Of a stretch of 13,452 nucleotides of DNA, positions 5,841-13,395 are shown piece by piece (positions within the stretch are counted from its first letter, which is position 1; each line of letters starts with the position of its first letter). A program made the position numbers and the translations under genes. This stretch comes from CAYUYM01 sp964449305 (GTDB lineage: Bacteria; Bacteroidota; Ignavibacteria; SZUA-365; CAYQST01). The notes beneath the pieces were generated by a model that was given only the letters and a program-made list of their open reading frames with translations, made no database searches and was not told the origin of the DNA. The stretch spans positions 1 through 13,452 of the forward strand of contig CAYUYM010000093.1 in NCBI GenBank assembly GCA_964449305.1, given 5' to 3'.

Positions 5841-6977
5841 TCAATGACGACCGCGCGGAACCGTGATCTTCTTGATGTTCTGTTTCACCTTCTGGCTGTC
5901 GCGCGAATCCGGCTCGAGCTTGAGGAAGGTCTGGTAGGCGCCCAGCGTCTTCTGCATGTCGTTCATGCGGAGGTAGGTGTCACCCAGCCAGAGATAGGAC
6001 TTGGGATACAGGGGGTCGATTTCCGCTGCATCCAGGAAGGTCTTTTCCGCATCGGCATAACGGCCGGTGTTGAGGAAGTACCTGCCGAGTCCCACGCGGG
6101 TCTTCGTGAGGAAGGGATTGATGCGCAGGGCTTCACGCACCTTGATGATGCCGTCGGCCGCCGTGCCTGCACGCCCCAGCTGACGCTGGCCGGATTTGGC
6201 GAGGGCATCGGCCTCCTTCATCTTCGCATAGGACATGGAGTCGTACAACGCATAGGCGTAATTCGACGGGCTGAAATCAAGGGCGAGCACATAGCGGTCG
6301 ATGATGGACTTGTCGTTCATCTTGGTCCCGGTGTGATAGGTGTACTGCATGAGCACCTCCTTGCGGCCGTCGAAGGTCACATCGGCGAGGGCCACGTTGA
6401 TGGTCTGTGTCACCGCCTTGCCATCGATCACGGGATTCCGTGCGAGCCACGAGGTCAGGGGCACCACTGCCGTCTGTGTGAAGGCGAGGAAGGCCGCATA
6501 GGTCTCCGGCTTGCCATCGGCGGCCTTCATCGTTGTCTGAAAGTACATCTGCATGCCGGTCTCGAGCACGTGGATCGGGCGGAGGAGCGCCTTCCCCGGG
6601 CGCATCGCCGTGAGCTCGACGAGGTTGTACTTGCCACCTCCCGCAGGTGTCACGACGAGGAGCACGTTGCAGCCTGCATCGGCGGCACCCGAATGATACA
6701 GCAGCCACATTTCCTCCCTGCCATCTCCATCGAAATCCGCCTGCCATCCCTGTGCCTGCCCCGCGGGCGGCGTCTCCAGGCATGCATCCTTCAATGCGAT
6801 CCCGTCGCTGTTTGAGCGGAGCATCTCGGCGATGGCGGTTGCCGGGAGCGACACTTTGGCGAGGGTGTTTTCAGCAAGGCAGAACGGTTCGACGCCGAAC
6901 AGAGGTTGTGCCGTGACATCCTGGATACCGATGAGCAAAGCAATGGCGAAAAGCGGGAGGAAAAGGGGTGTTTTCAT
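5841..6977 (-). CDS. Secreted protein with FG-GAP-like segments and C-terminal TPR repeats
   Basis: A 378-residue exported protein. The start ATG 6977 is chosen because it begins a clean signal peptide (MKTPLFLPLFAIALLIGIQ, cleavage after VTA near residue 23). The frame is open to 7145 but that part would precede the signal peptide and overlap the promoter. Residues 79-94 (QADFDGDGREEMWLLY) and 198-212 (ADVTFDGRKEVLMQY) are acidic DxDGDGxxE-type loops like those of FG-GAP/VCBS repeats and may bind calcium. Residues about 291-358 hold two tetratricopeptide repeats (GRYADAEKTFLDAAEIDP, then YLWLGDTYLRMNDMQKTLGAY). There is no obvious ribosome-binding site. It is the first gene of a probable operon with the SPOR protein, which suggests an envelope role. 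No named family recognised. Confidence 0.82.
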   Translation of the reverse strand: MKTPLFLPLFAIALLIGIQDVTAQPLFGVEPFCLAENTLAKVSLPATAIAEMLRSNSDGIALKDACLETPPAGQAQGWQADFDGDGREEMWLLYHSGAADAGCNVLLVVTPAGGGKYNLVELTAMRPGKALLRPIHVLETGMQMYFQTTMKAADGKPETYAAFLAFTQTAVVPLTSWLARNPVIDGKAVTQTINVALADVTFDGRKEVLMQYTYHTGTKMNDKSIIDRYVLALDFSPSNYAYALYDSMSYAKMKEADALAKSGQRQLGRAGTAADGIIKVREALRINPFLTKTRVGLGRYFLNTGRYADAEKTFLDAAEIDPLYPKSYLWLGDTYLRMNDMQKTLGAYQTFLKLEPDSRDSQKVKQNIKKITVPRGRH

Positions 6978-7009
6978 GATTGCTGTGGGGTTATTGAAGA
7001 GAAACAAGC

Positions 7010-7041
7010 GGAAAATACGGCTTGCCTGTCCGAGTTGCAAA
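7010..7041 (-). promoter_or_regulatory. Bacteroidota-type promoter for the TPR-SPOR operon
   Basis: On the minus strand TTTG (7038-7041), exactly 20 bases, then TATTTTCC (7010-7017). This fits TTTG/TAnnTTTG apart from the last two bases of the -7 box. The start of transcription would be about 25 bases before ATG 6977. It lies in the 148-base divergent region shared with the aldehyde dehydrogenase gene. Confidence 0.55.
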
Positions 7042-7125
7042 CCCGGGTGCAGGTTGGCGCCGATCCCTTGGAAACGCGGTGACAAATGTGGATCTTGGGC
7101 ATCATTCTCAATTGAGGTGGAGCTC

Positions 7126-8490
7126 ATGGCACAACTCTCGATCAATCCGCACAGTGGCGAAACACTGGCCTCGTTTCAATCCCTTTCCCCCGGAAATGTT
7201 CCGGATGTTCTCGCAGACGTCGCCGTCGCATGGCGGAAATGGCGTGCAACAACGTTCAGGGAGCGCTCCCGTTGCCTCCATGCAGCAGCCCGTGTGCTGC
7301 GCGAGGATCCGGAGCTGCACGCGTCCGCCATCACCCAGGAGATGGGCAAGCCCATACGGCAGGCGCGCTTCGAGGTGGAGAAATGTGCCATGGTCTGCGA
7401 CTACTACGCGGATCATGCCGAGATGATTCTTGCAGAGGAGCTGGTGTCGACGGATGCCACGAAAAGCCTCGTCCGCTTCGATCCCATAGGGTGCGTCCTC
7501 GCTGTGATGCCCTGGAACTTTCCGTACTGGCAGGTGTTCCGCTTCGCCGCGCCAGCCCTGATGGCGGGGAACGTGGGTGTGCTGAAGCACGCATCCAATG
7601 TCCCGCGCTGCGCCCTGCTCATCGAGGATGTGTTCCGCCAGGCGGGCGTGGTGCCTGATGGTTTCCGCACGCTGCTGCTCGACTCCTCCTCCGTCGCCGC
7701 AGTCATTGCACATCCCACCGTGCGTGCTGTGACGCTCACCGGCAGCGAGCCGGCGGGGGCGAGCGTGGCCGCCGCGGCGGGCGCTGCACTGAAGAAGACC
7801 GTCCTCGAACTCGGAGGCAGCGATCCCTTCATCGTGCTTGCCGATGCAGATCTGCCGCGCACCGCCGCCATTGCCGCCGATGCCCGCCTCCAGAACACCG
7901 GGCAGAGCTGCATCGCCGCGAAACGCTTCATCGTGGAGGAGGCGGTGGCCGACGAATTCATCGCGCTGTTCGCGGCCGAGATCGCACACCGCTCCGTGGG
8001 CGATCCCATGCTCGACACCACGGATGTCGGCCCCCTCGCACGTCCCGATCTTGTGGACGACCTCGAGCGGCAGATCGCCGTCTCCGTGGAACGCGGGGCA
8101 CGCATCCACTCCGGCTGCCGCCGCATCCCACGCCCGGGGAATTACTTTGAACCGGGCATCCTCCTCGATGTGCAGCCGGGCATGCCCGCCTACGACGAGG
8201 AACTCTTCGGCCCTGTCGCCTCCCTCATTGTCGCGAGGGATCAGGCCGATGCGGTGCGCATCGCCAACGACACGGAGTTCGGGCTCGGTGCCAGCCTGTG
8301 GACGCAGGACATGGCGAACGCCGAGGTGCTCGCCCAGCAGATCGAGGCGGGGTCCGTCTTTGTCAACGGGATGGTGAAGAGCGATCCACGCCTGCCCTTC
8401 GGTGGCATCGGGCGCTCGGGCTACGGCCGCGAGCTCTCGGCCTACGGCATCAAGGAGTTTGTCAACATCAAGACGGTGTGGATGCGATGA
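7126..8490 (+). CDS. NAD(P)-dependent succinate-semialdehyde-type aldehyde dehydrogenase
   Basis: A 454-residue cytoplasmic enzyme that oxidises an aldehyde to the acid; closest in style to the short (about 455-residue) GabD1/Sad group, which makes succinate from succinate semialdehyde. The start ATG 7126 is supported by GAGGTGG (7114-7120), 5 bases upstream; the frame runs open to 6832 but that part is antisense to the TPR gene. Visible motifs: PWNFP (129-133, catalytic N131), K154 in the cofactor pocket, TGSEPAGASVA (205-215), E228 in LELGGSDP, catalytic C262 in GQSCIAAKRF, EELFGPV (358-364), and PFGGIGRSGYGRE (424-436). All catalytic residues are present. Its stop overlaps the next gene by ATGA. 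Substrate is inferred from family likeness; other semialdehydes are possible. Confidence 0.9.
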   Translation: MAQLSINPHSGETLASFQSLSPGNVPDVLADVAVAWRKWRATTFRERSRCLHAAARVLREDPELHASAITQEMGKPIRQARFEVEKCAMVCDYYADHAEMILAEELVSTDATKSLVRFDPIGCVLAVMPWNFPYWQVFRFAAPALMAGNVGVLKHASNVPRCALLIEDVFRQAGVVPDGFRTLLLDSSSVAAVIAHPTVRAVTLTGSEPAGASVAAAAGAALKKTVLELGGSDPFIVLADADLPRTAAIAADARLQNTGQSCIAAKRFIVEEAVADEFIALFAAEIAHRSVGDPMLDTTDVGPLARPDLVDDLERQIAVSVERGARIHSGCRRIPRPGNYFEPGILLDVQPGMPAYDEELFGPVASLIVARDQADAVRIANDTEFGLGASLWTQDMANAEVLAQQIEAGSVFVNGMVKSDPRLPFGGIGRSGYGRELSAYGIKEFVNIKTVWMR

Positions 8491-9695
8491 GGGCCCGCAT
8501 CGCTCCCATCGCCGCGGCCCTGCTCCTGCTGGGCGCGACGCTGCACGCGCAGGACGCCATCGAGCTGGTGGAGAGCATCCCCCGCGAGGTGGACATCGAC
8601 AACCCCGACATCCGCAACACGCGCGAGGTGTGGCTGGAGATGATCGGCCGCGCGACGCGCTCCATCGACATCGAGCAGTTCTACATCGCCAACACCATGG
8701 GCGGGGCGCTCGGGCCGGTGATTGATGCGCTGCGCGCAGCAACGGAGCGCGGTGTGAGTATCCGCATGCTGGTCGAGAAATCCTTCAGCTCAAAGTACCC
8801 GGAGGTCATCAATGAGTTCCGCACCCGCAGGAATGCGGCCGTGCGCATCATCGATTTTTCACGGCACTCCGGCCGGGGCATCCAGCATGCCAAGTTCTTC
8901 ATCGTCGACGACGGGGACGTGTTCATCGGCTCGCAGAACTTCGACTGGCGCGCCGTGAGTGACATCCATGAGATCGGTGTGCGCATGCGCGGACGTGTGA
9001 CGGCGGGGTTCTACCGCGACATCTTCAGCGCGGACTGGGCCTTCGCCGGCGGTGAGCCCGCTCCGGCGCCTGCATCCACGCATGTCGCAGACGTGCCCGT
9101 CGTCGCTGAGGGCGACACGGTGCTGGTGACGCCCGTCGCCTCGCCGAAGGCTGTGCTCCCGGACCCGGCGTCGTGGGATCTCGACGCCATCGTGCGCCTC
9201 ATGGATGGGGCCACGCGGGAGATCTCCCTGCAGGCCCTGAGCTACTCCCCCTTGGAGGGACGGGCGTATTTCGATGCGCTGGAGACGGCGATGCGCCGGG
9301 CCGCGGTGCGTGGTGTGAAGGTGAACCTCATCGTGTCGGACTGGTCAGTGGGCAGGAACCGCATCGGGTATCTGAAGAGCCTCGCCGCATTTCCCAACAT
9401 CGCCGTGCGCATCTCCTCCATCCCGGATTTCAGCGGCGGGTTCATCTCCTTCGCCCGGGTGGAGCACTGCAAATACATGGTGGTGGATGACGCCCACGTC
9501 TGGATTGGAACAAACAACCTCTCTGCGGAGTACTTCCACCATTCCCGCAACGTCGGAGTGATCCTGCGCTCGGCACGCATTGCGGAGTTGATGCGGCGGG
9601 TGTTCACCAGGAGCTGGACGGCGCCCTTCACCACGGCGGTTGACTGCTCGAAGGAGTACCAGCCCCGACGGACCGATGATGGAAGCGGGAAGTAG
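8487..9695 (+). CDS. Exported phospholipase-D-superfamily protein, PLD3/PLD4-like
   Basis: A 402-residue phosphodiesterase with two intact HKD motifs: HAKFFIVD (H134, K136, D141) followed by GSQNFDWRA, and HCKYMVVD (H327, K329, D334) followed by GTNNLSAEYF. Each half supplies one histidine to a shared active site. A signal peptide (RARIAPIAAALLLLGATLHA, cleavage before or near Q22) predicts export. The start ATG 8487 overlaps the aldehyde dehydrogenase stop as ATGA and gives the signal peptide directly; the frame upstream of this is antisense-like noise. The FDWRAVSDIHEIGV stretch after the first HKD resembles the NMDWRSL region of animal PLD3/PLD4, which are 5' exonucleases of single-stranded nucleic acid. 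This suggests, without proving, a nuclease or phospholipase acting outside the cytoplasm. A Pro/Ala-rich linker (about 190-228) joins the two halves. An 18-base gap separates it from the tRNA nucleotidyltransferase gene. Confidence 0.87.
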   Translation: MRARIAPIAAALLLLGATLHAQDAIELVESIPREVDIDNPDIRNTREVWLEMIGRATRSIDIEQFYIANTMGGALGPVIDALRAATERGVSIRMLVEKSFSSKYPEVINEFRTRRNAAVRIIDFSRHSGRGIQHAKFFIVDDGDVFIGSQNFDWRAVSDIHEIGVRMRGRVTAGFYRDIFSADWAFAGGEPAPAPASTHVADVPVVAEGDTVLVTPVASPKAVLPDPASWDLDAIVRLMDGATREISLQALSYSPLEGRAYFDALETAMRRAAVRGVKVNLIVSDWSVGRNRIGYLKSLAAFPNIAVRISSIPDFSGGFISFARVEHCKYMVVDDAHVWIGTNNLSAEYFHHSRNVGVILRSARIAELMRRVFTRSWTAPFTTAVDCSKEYQPRRTDDGSGK

Positions 9696-9713
9696 CAGGA
9701 AAGAAGGTGCCAC

Positions 9714-11153
9714 ATGAAAAAGGTTCTGACACCATCGCTCGACGGGGTCGTCATTCCGCCGGTGCTTCTCGACCTCGGGCACGAGATCCGCGAAGCCGGA
9801 GGGCGCGTGTTTCTTGTCGGCGGCTGGGTGCGCGACACGTTGCTCGGCATCCCGTCGGATGACTTCGACCTTGAGGTCTACCACCTGGGCCATGACGCGC
9901 TGCTGGAGATTCTCCACCGACATGGCCGGCCCAACCTTGTCGGCCGTGCCTTCGGCATCGTCCACATGCGCATCGGCGATCTGTTCATTGATGTCGCCTT
10001 TCCGCGGACCGAGTCCAAGGTGGCCCAGGGGCACAAGGGCTTTCTCGTGACACCCGATCCGAACCTCACCTACGAGGTGGCCTCTGCCCGGCGCGATTTC
10101 ACGATCAACGCGATGGGGGTGGAGCTTCCGGACCTTGGCATCATCGACTGCCACGGAGGTCTGGCCGATCTCGAGGCCGGCATTCTGCGGCACGTCTCCG
10201 CCGCCTTCGGCGAGGATCCGCTGCGTGTGCTGCGTGCCGTACAGTTCGCCGCACGCTTCGAGATGGACGTGGCACCGAAGACCATCGCTCTCTGCCGCAC
10301 GCTGCCGCTGGAGGAACTGTCGCACGAGCGCATCCATGACGAGCTGGTGAAGCTGCTTCTGAAACCGGCGCGGCCGTCCATCGGGCTCGACCTGATGCGG
10401 CGGATGGATGTGCTCCGGTACTTCCCGGAGCTCGAGGCGCTGGTCGGGCTCCCGCAGGATGAGGAGTGGCATCCGGAGGGCGACGTGTGGACGCACACGC
10501 TCATGGTGGTGGACGAGGCTGCGGCACTGCGGAACCAGCTCGCGACAGAGAAGGAACAGCTCGCCTTCATGTTCGGTGCGCTCTGCCATGACCTCGGCAA
10601 GGCGGTGACCACGAAGCGCGTGAATGGGCGCTGGGTGAGCCCCGCACACGATGTGGCGGGTGAGGCGCTGACGCGGTCGTTCATGGCACGTCTGACAAAC
10701 GAGCATCACCTTGTGGATGAGGTTGTCGCCTACGTGCGCGAGCATCTCCAACCCATCTATCTGTACCACGCGCGTGGCACCATCACGAGCGGCGCATTCC
10801 GCCGGCTCGCACTGCGCTTTCCGATTCACAAGGTGGCGCTCATCGGGCGTGCGGACCACCTGGGGCGGACCACACCGGAGGCGCTGCTGCGGGTCCACCC
10901 TGCGGGCGACTGGCTCCTGGAGCAGGCCAGGCTGCATGCGGTGGACACCTCGCGGCCGACACCCCTGCTCACCGGCAGGATGCTGATGGGCCTCGGCCTG
11001 CGACCGGGACCGCTCTTTGGCAGACTCATCCGTCAGAGCTTCGAACTCCAGCTCGAGGGGCGCATCACGAGCAGTGAGGACGCCCGCGAATGGGCGCGCG
11101 CACGGATGCAGGCGCAAGGGCGTGATCAGGATGTGTCGACGGATGAACGGTGA
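9714..11153 (+). CDS. cca: CCA-adding tRNA nucleotidyltransferase with HD domain
   Basis: A 479-residue cytoplasmic enzyme that builds or repairs the 3' CCA end of tRNA. The class II nucleotidyltransferase head shows LVGGWVRDTLLG (34-45), the metal-binding pair D50/D52 in DDFDLEV, RRDFTINAM (126-134) and the DPLRVLRAVQFAARF helix (168-182). A C-terminal HD phosphohydrolase domain follows, with H261 (VWTHTLMVVDEAA) and H292-D293 (GALCHDLGKA), as in the multifunctional CCA enzymes that also have phosphatase and phosphodiesterase activities. ATG 9714 is preceded by GAAGG with 6-base spacing. It sits 18 bases after the PLD gene, so it is probably co-transcribed with it. A split A-adding or CC-adding specificity, or a poly(A) polymerase role, cannot be excluded by eye. 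The last 15 residues are polar and unconserved. Confidence 0.9.
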   Translation: MKKVLTPSLDGVVIPPVLLDLGHEIREAGGRVFLVGGWVRDTLLGIPSDDFDLEVYHLGHDALLEILHRHGRPNLVGRAFGIVHMRIGDLFIDVAFPRTESKVAQGHKGFLVTPDPNLTYEVASARRDFTINAMGVELPDLGIIDCHGGLADLEAGILRHVSAAFGEDPLRVLRAVQFAARFEMDVAPKTIALCRTLPLEELSHERIHDELVKLLLKPARPSIGLDLMRRMDVLRYFPELEALVGLPQDEEWHPEGDVWTHTLMVVDEAAALRNQLATEKEQLAFMFGALCHDLGKAVTTKRVNGRWVSPAHDVAGEALTRSFMARLTNEHHLVDEVVAYVREHLQPIYLYHARGTITSGAFRRLALRFPIHKVALIGRADHLGRTTPEALLRVHPAGDWLLEQARLHAVDTSRPTPLLTGRMLMGLGLRPGPLFGRLIRQSFELQLEGRITSSEDAREWARARMQAQGRDQDVSTDER

Positions 11154-11177
11154 ACAGTTCACGCCGATGAGGTGAGG

Positions 11178-11202
11178 GTGGCATGCGCGATCGCCGTGCC
11201 AC
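11178..11202. other. Inverted repeat with GCGATCGC centre after the cca gene
   Basis: GTGGCA (11178-11183) and TGCCAC (11197-11202) flank 13 bases that include the 8-bp palindrome GCGATCGC (11187-11194). It falls between the cca stop and the promoter candidate for the next gene. There is no T-run after it, so termination is doubtful. Confidence 0.25.
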
Positions 11203-11242
11203 ATTCGTCGTGAGGGGGCATCCGGAATCAGCATTTCGTGCG

Positions 11243-11250
11243 TATATTCG
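11243..11250 (+). promoter_or_regulatory. Possible -7 box of the second T9SS gene
   Basis: TATATTCG fits TAnnTTTG with one mismatch and lies 26 bases before ATG 11276. No TTTG is found at the right distance upstream. It overlaps a direct repeat, TTCGTGC at 11235-11241 and 11247-11253, 12 bases apart, which could be a one-turn operator pair. Confidence 0.3.
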
Positions 11251-11275
11251 TGCCACACACCACGGAGTACCTCCC

Positions 11276-12430
11276 ATGTCCAGCAAGACTCTCGCTGCGT
11301 TCATCGCCCTCGTTGCGATGCCGCTGTTCGCCCAGCAGCCGATCATCATTGATCATCGTTGCATCGATCTCACAGGCATCCCTGCTGAGTGGATCGCGAA
11401 GGCGCAGACCGACCTGCGCGTCACCTATCAACACACGTCCCACGGCAGTCAGCTCGTGACGGGCATCGACGCCATCGCCGACCATCTGGGCGGCGGGTGG
11501 AGTTTCACCGCGTCGGGCTGGGGCTACAACGCCGGTGTGTTCCTCAACGACTACGGCATGCCCGACGGTGCCGATCTCGGTTCCGGTGGTGACCTCACCT
11601 GGCGGGATGTGACCGAGGCGGCTCTGAGCCAGTCCGGCTTCAATCGCAACGTGGTGATGTGGTCGTGGTGTGGCGGGGTGAGCGGCACCAACGCCGCCGG
11701 CATCGACGCCTACCTCAACGCGATGCGCGCGCTCGAGACCGCGCATCCCACCGTGCGCTTCATCTACATCACCGGGCACCTCGACGGCACAGGACGCGAC
11801 GGCAACCTCACGCGCATGAATGACCGCATCCGCGACTATTGCCGCACCAACGGCCGCATCCTGTTCGACTTTGCCGACATCGAAAGCTTCGATCCGACGG
11901 GTGCGGTGAACTTCATGGAGAAGTACGCCACCGATGGCTGCGAGTATGATGCGAACGACGACGGCAATCCCTGGGGCGATGCCAACTGGGCCTCAGAATG
12001 GATCGCGGCGCATCCGAACCACCTCTTCACCCGGATCGCCGACGGGTGCGGCTCCTGCGCGCACTCCGAGGCACTGAACTGCGTGATGAAGGGAGGGGCC
12101 TTCTGGTGGCTCATGGCCCGCCTCGCCGGATGGAACGGGCAGACCACGGAGGTCGGCTCCATGGAGCAGCCCATGTCGATGGCCATGCAATCCTGGCCCA
12201 ACCCCACCGACGGCATGGTGACGCTTTCCACCACCGGCGCCCTGCCGGGACCTGTCAGCATCGAGGTCAGCAACAGCCTCGGTCAGATCGTCCGCCGCAT
12301 CACGGCAGACGCGGCAGGACCGTGGACCATCGACCTCCGCGGCTGCCCCCCAGGTCTCCATGCATGGCGCATGACCGCCGGCAACCGGACATCCCATGGC
12401 ACCGTGATCCTGCGCCCCCTGGCACGTTGA
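11276..12430 (+). CDS. Secreted protein of unknown main domain with T9SS type A sorting domain
   Basis: A 384-residue exported protein. ATG 11276 is preceded by GGAG (11264-11267) and starts a signal peptide (SSKTLAAFIALVAMPLFA, cleavage near residue 19-20). The mature part (about 24-290) has conserved-looking stretches: VTYQHTSHGSQLVTGIDAI (49-67), NVVMWSWCGGVSG (125-137), FIYITGHLDGTGRDGN (162-177), ILFDFADIESFDP (195-207) and AHSEALNCVMKGGAFWWLMARLAGW (262-286, only in part shown here as the Ala-His to Trp region). The order, a Ser/His-rich loop after an early strand followed by an N-x-x-I-R-x-Y-C helix and an acidic strand, recalls SGNH/GDSL hydrolases, but the GDS block is absent, so this is only a suggestion. 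Residues about 303-384 form a T9SS sorting domain (SWPNPTDGMVTLS, VSIEVSNSLGQIV, LRGCPPGLHAWRM). It is the second T9SS cargo in the window. Confidence 0.83.
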   Translation: MSSKTLAAFIALVAMPLFAQQPIIIDHRCIDLTGIPAEWIAKAQTDLRVTYQHTSHGSQLVTGIDAIADHLGGGWSFTASGWGYNAGVFLNDYGMPDGADLGSGGDLTWRDVTEAALSQSGFNRNVVMWSWCGGVSGTNAAGIDAYLNAMRALETAHPTVRFIYITGHLDGTGRDGNLTRMNDRIRDYCRTNGRILFDFADIESFDPTGAVNFMEKYATDGCEYDANDDGNPWGDANWASEWIAAHPNHLFTRIADGCGSCAHSEALNCVMKGGAFWWLMARLAGWNGQTTEVGSMEQPMSMAMQSWPNPTDGMVTLSTTGALPGPVSIEVSNSLGQIVRRITADAAGPWTIDLRGCPPGLHAWRMTAGNRTSHGTVILRPLAR

Positions 12431-12483
12431 CGTGCCTCACACAGCCACCCGACCACGTTCCACAGCAGCTCCCATACCCCACC

Positions 12484-12849
12484 ATGCCCGCCCCATCCAT
12501 CCTCATCCCCACCACGGACGATGCGCTTCTCGCCGAATGCGATGTGATGACGTATCGGTCGGGTGGGAAGGGAGGGCAGAACGTGAACAAGGTGGAGACC
12601 GCCGTGCGCCTGCGGCACCGGCCCACGGGGGTGGTGGTCGCATCGCAGCAGGAGCGATCGCAGTATCGCAACAAGATGCTCTGCCTTCGCGCTCTGCGGC
12701 GCCGTCTGGAGCGGATGAACGAGCGGGATCCCGAGCGCATTGCCACGGTGCTTCCACATGCGGTCCGTCTGCGGCACCGCGATCTCAAGATGCGGCAGTC
12801 GGGAAGGAAACGGCAGCGCCGGGAGGGAAGGCGTCCAAGCTGGGAGTGA
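12484..12849 (+). CDS. Short GGQ-motif peptide chain release factor-like protein
   Basis: A 121-residue cytoplasmic protein consisting of little more than the release-factor catalytic domain. YRSGGKGGQNVNKVETAVRL (24-43) holds the GGQ loop at 30-32, which in class I release factors places the glutamine to hydrolyse peptidyl-tRNA. HRPTGVVVASQQERSQYRNK (45-64) matches the RF1/RF2 sequence after that loop. The codon-recognition domains are missing, and the C-terminus (94-118) is strongly basic, as in ArfB and mitochondrial MTRFR/ICT1-type rescue factors. A role in freeing stalled ribosomes is therefore likely but inferred; it is closer to RF2 in the GGQ region than to ArfB. No rtcB is nearby, so it is not an obvious prfH. 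It starts 53 bases after the T9SS gene with no clear ribosome-binding site; ATG 12484 is the sensible start because family members begin shortly before this point. Confidence 0.83.
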   Translation: MPAPSILIPTTDDALLAECDVMTYRSGGKGGQNVNKVETAVRLRHRPTGVVVASQQERSQYRNKMLCLRALRRRLERMNERDPERIATVLPHAVRLRHRDLKMRQSGRKRQRREGRRPSWE

Positions 12850-12888
12850 CGTCCACGCACGTCGGAGCTGTGAGGGCTCGTGCTTCTG

Positions 12889-13395
12889 TCACAGGCTCAG
12901 GTTGTAGGTGAGTGTGAGAAAGGATTCGGTGAAGGTTGAGGAACCGGTCGCCACATGGTTGATGCGGCCCGTAAGCGAAAAGGTGTGGTGCGACCACGGC
13001 GTCCAGATGCCGGCGAGCGTGCCGCCGGTGACGGTGGTGGAGTAGGACAGGCCGCGGCTGGTGTTGGTGTTCCCGGATGCAGAGGCGGTGAGGAGGCCCT
13101 CGATGACGGGCACGTTGAGTGTCAGGTTGCCGAAGGTGGCGTCGAGATCGTTGGCCGAGGTGAGGCCGGCATTGAGGCCGATCACCATCCGGGCCGGCAG
13201 GGTGGAGGTGTGATTGACATACACGGTGAAGTTGCTCGTCACGGATGTCCCGCCGGGCACCAGGGAGCTCGCGGCACCGCTGTTGCGGATGCCCTGCCAT
13301 GTGACGGAGACGGAGGAGGTGTGTCTGCTTCCGAACGCGTCGTAGTACAGGTAGGGGGAGAAGCCGATGCTGGAGAGCACGGTCCTGCGCTCCAT
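12889..13395 (-). pseudogene. Beta-strand-rich barrel-like protein, possibly the 3' part of a broken outer-membrane protein gene
   Basis: The frame encodes at most 168 residues dominated by alternating hydrophobic/polar strands with T, S, N and G turns (for example SVSVTWQGIRNSG, NFTVYVNHTSTL, HTFSLTGRINHVATG). It ends in FLTLTYNLSL, a pattern typical of the last strands of an outer-membrane beta-barrel. The candidate start ATG 13395 has no ribosome-binding site and no signal peptide, and directly upstream in frame are TAG (13405-13407) and TGA (13411-13413). A barrel with no signal peptide cannot be exported, so I read this as the tail of a longer gene cut by a stop or frameshift, or by a sequencing error near the window end. 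A genuine small protein starting here remains possible. It converges with the release-factor-like gene, 39 bases apart, with no clear terminator between. Confidence 0.5.

Noticed and set aside
7108..8742. A 544-codon minus-strand frame opposite the aldehyde dehydrogenase gene
   Set aside because: It is the shadow of a gene whose catalytic residues are all present on the plus strand.
11187..11194. GCGATCGC octamer as a HIP1-type repeat
   Set aside because: A single intergenic instance does not show the high density that defines HIP1 in cyanobacteria.
9345..11258. A 637-codon open frame on the minus strand opposite the PLD and cca genes
   Set aside because: It mirrors two well-supported genes, and its translation is rich in His, Arg and Pro with no domain. 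Long antisense frames are expected in GC-rich genes with G/C third positions.
11183..11275. An earlier ATG start at 11183 for the second T9SS protein
   Set aside because: It would add 31 residues ahead of an otherwise clean signal peptide and overlap the candidate promoter; ATG 11276 has its own GGAG.
12865..12898. Imperfect inverted repeat GAGCTGTGA ... TCACAGGCTC as a terminator between the convergent genes
   Set aside because: It has a one-base bulge, a 15-base loop and no T-run on either strand.
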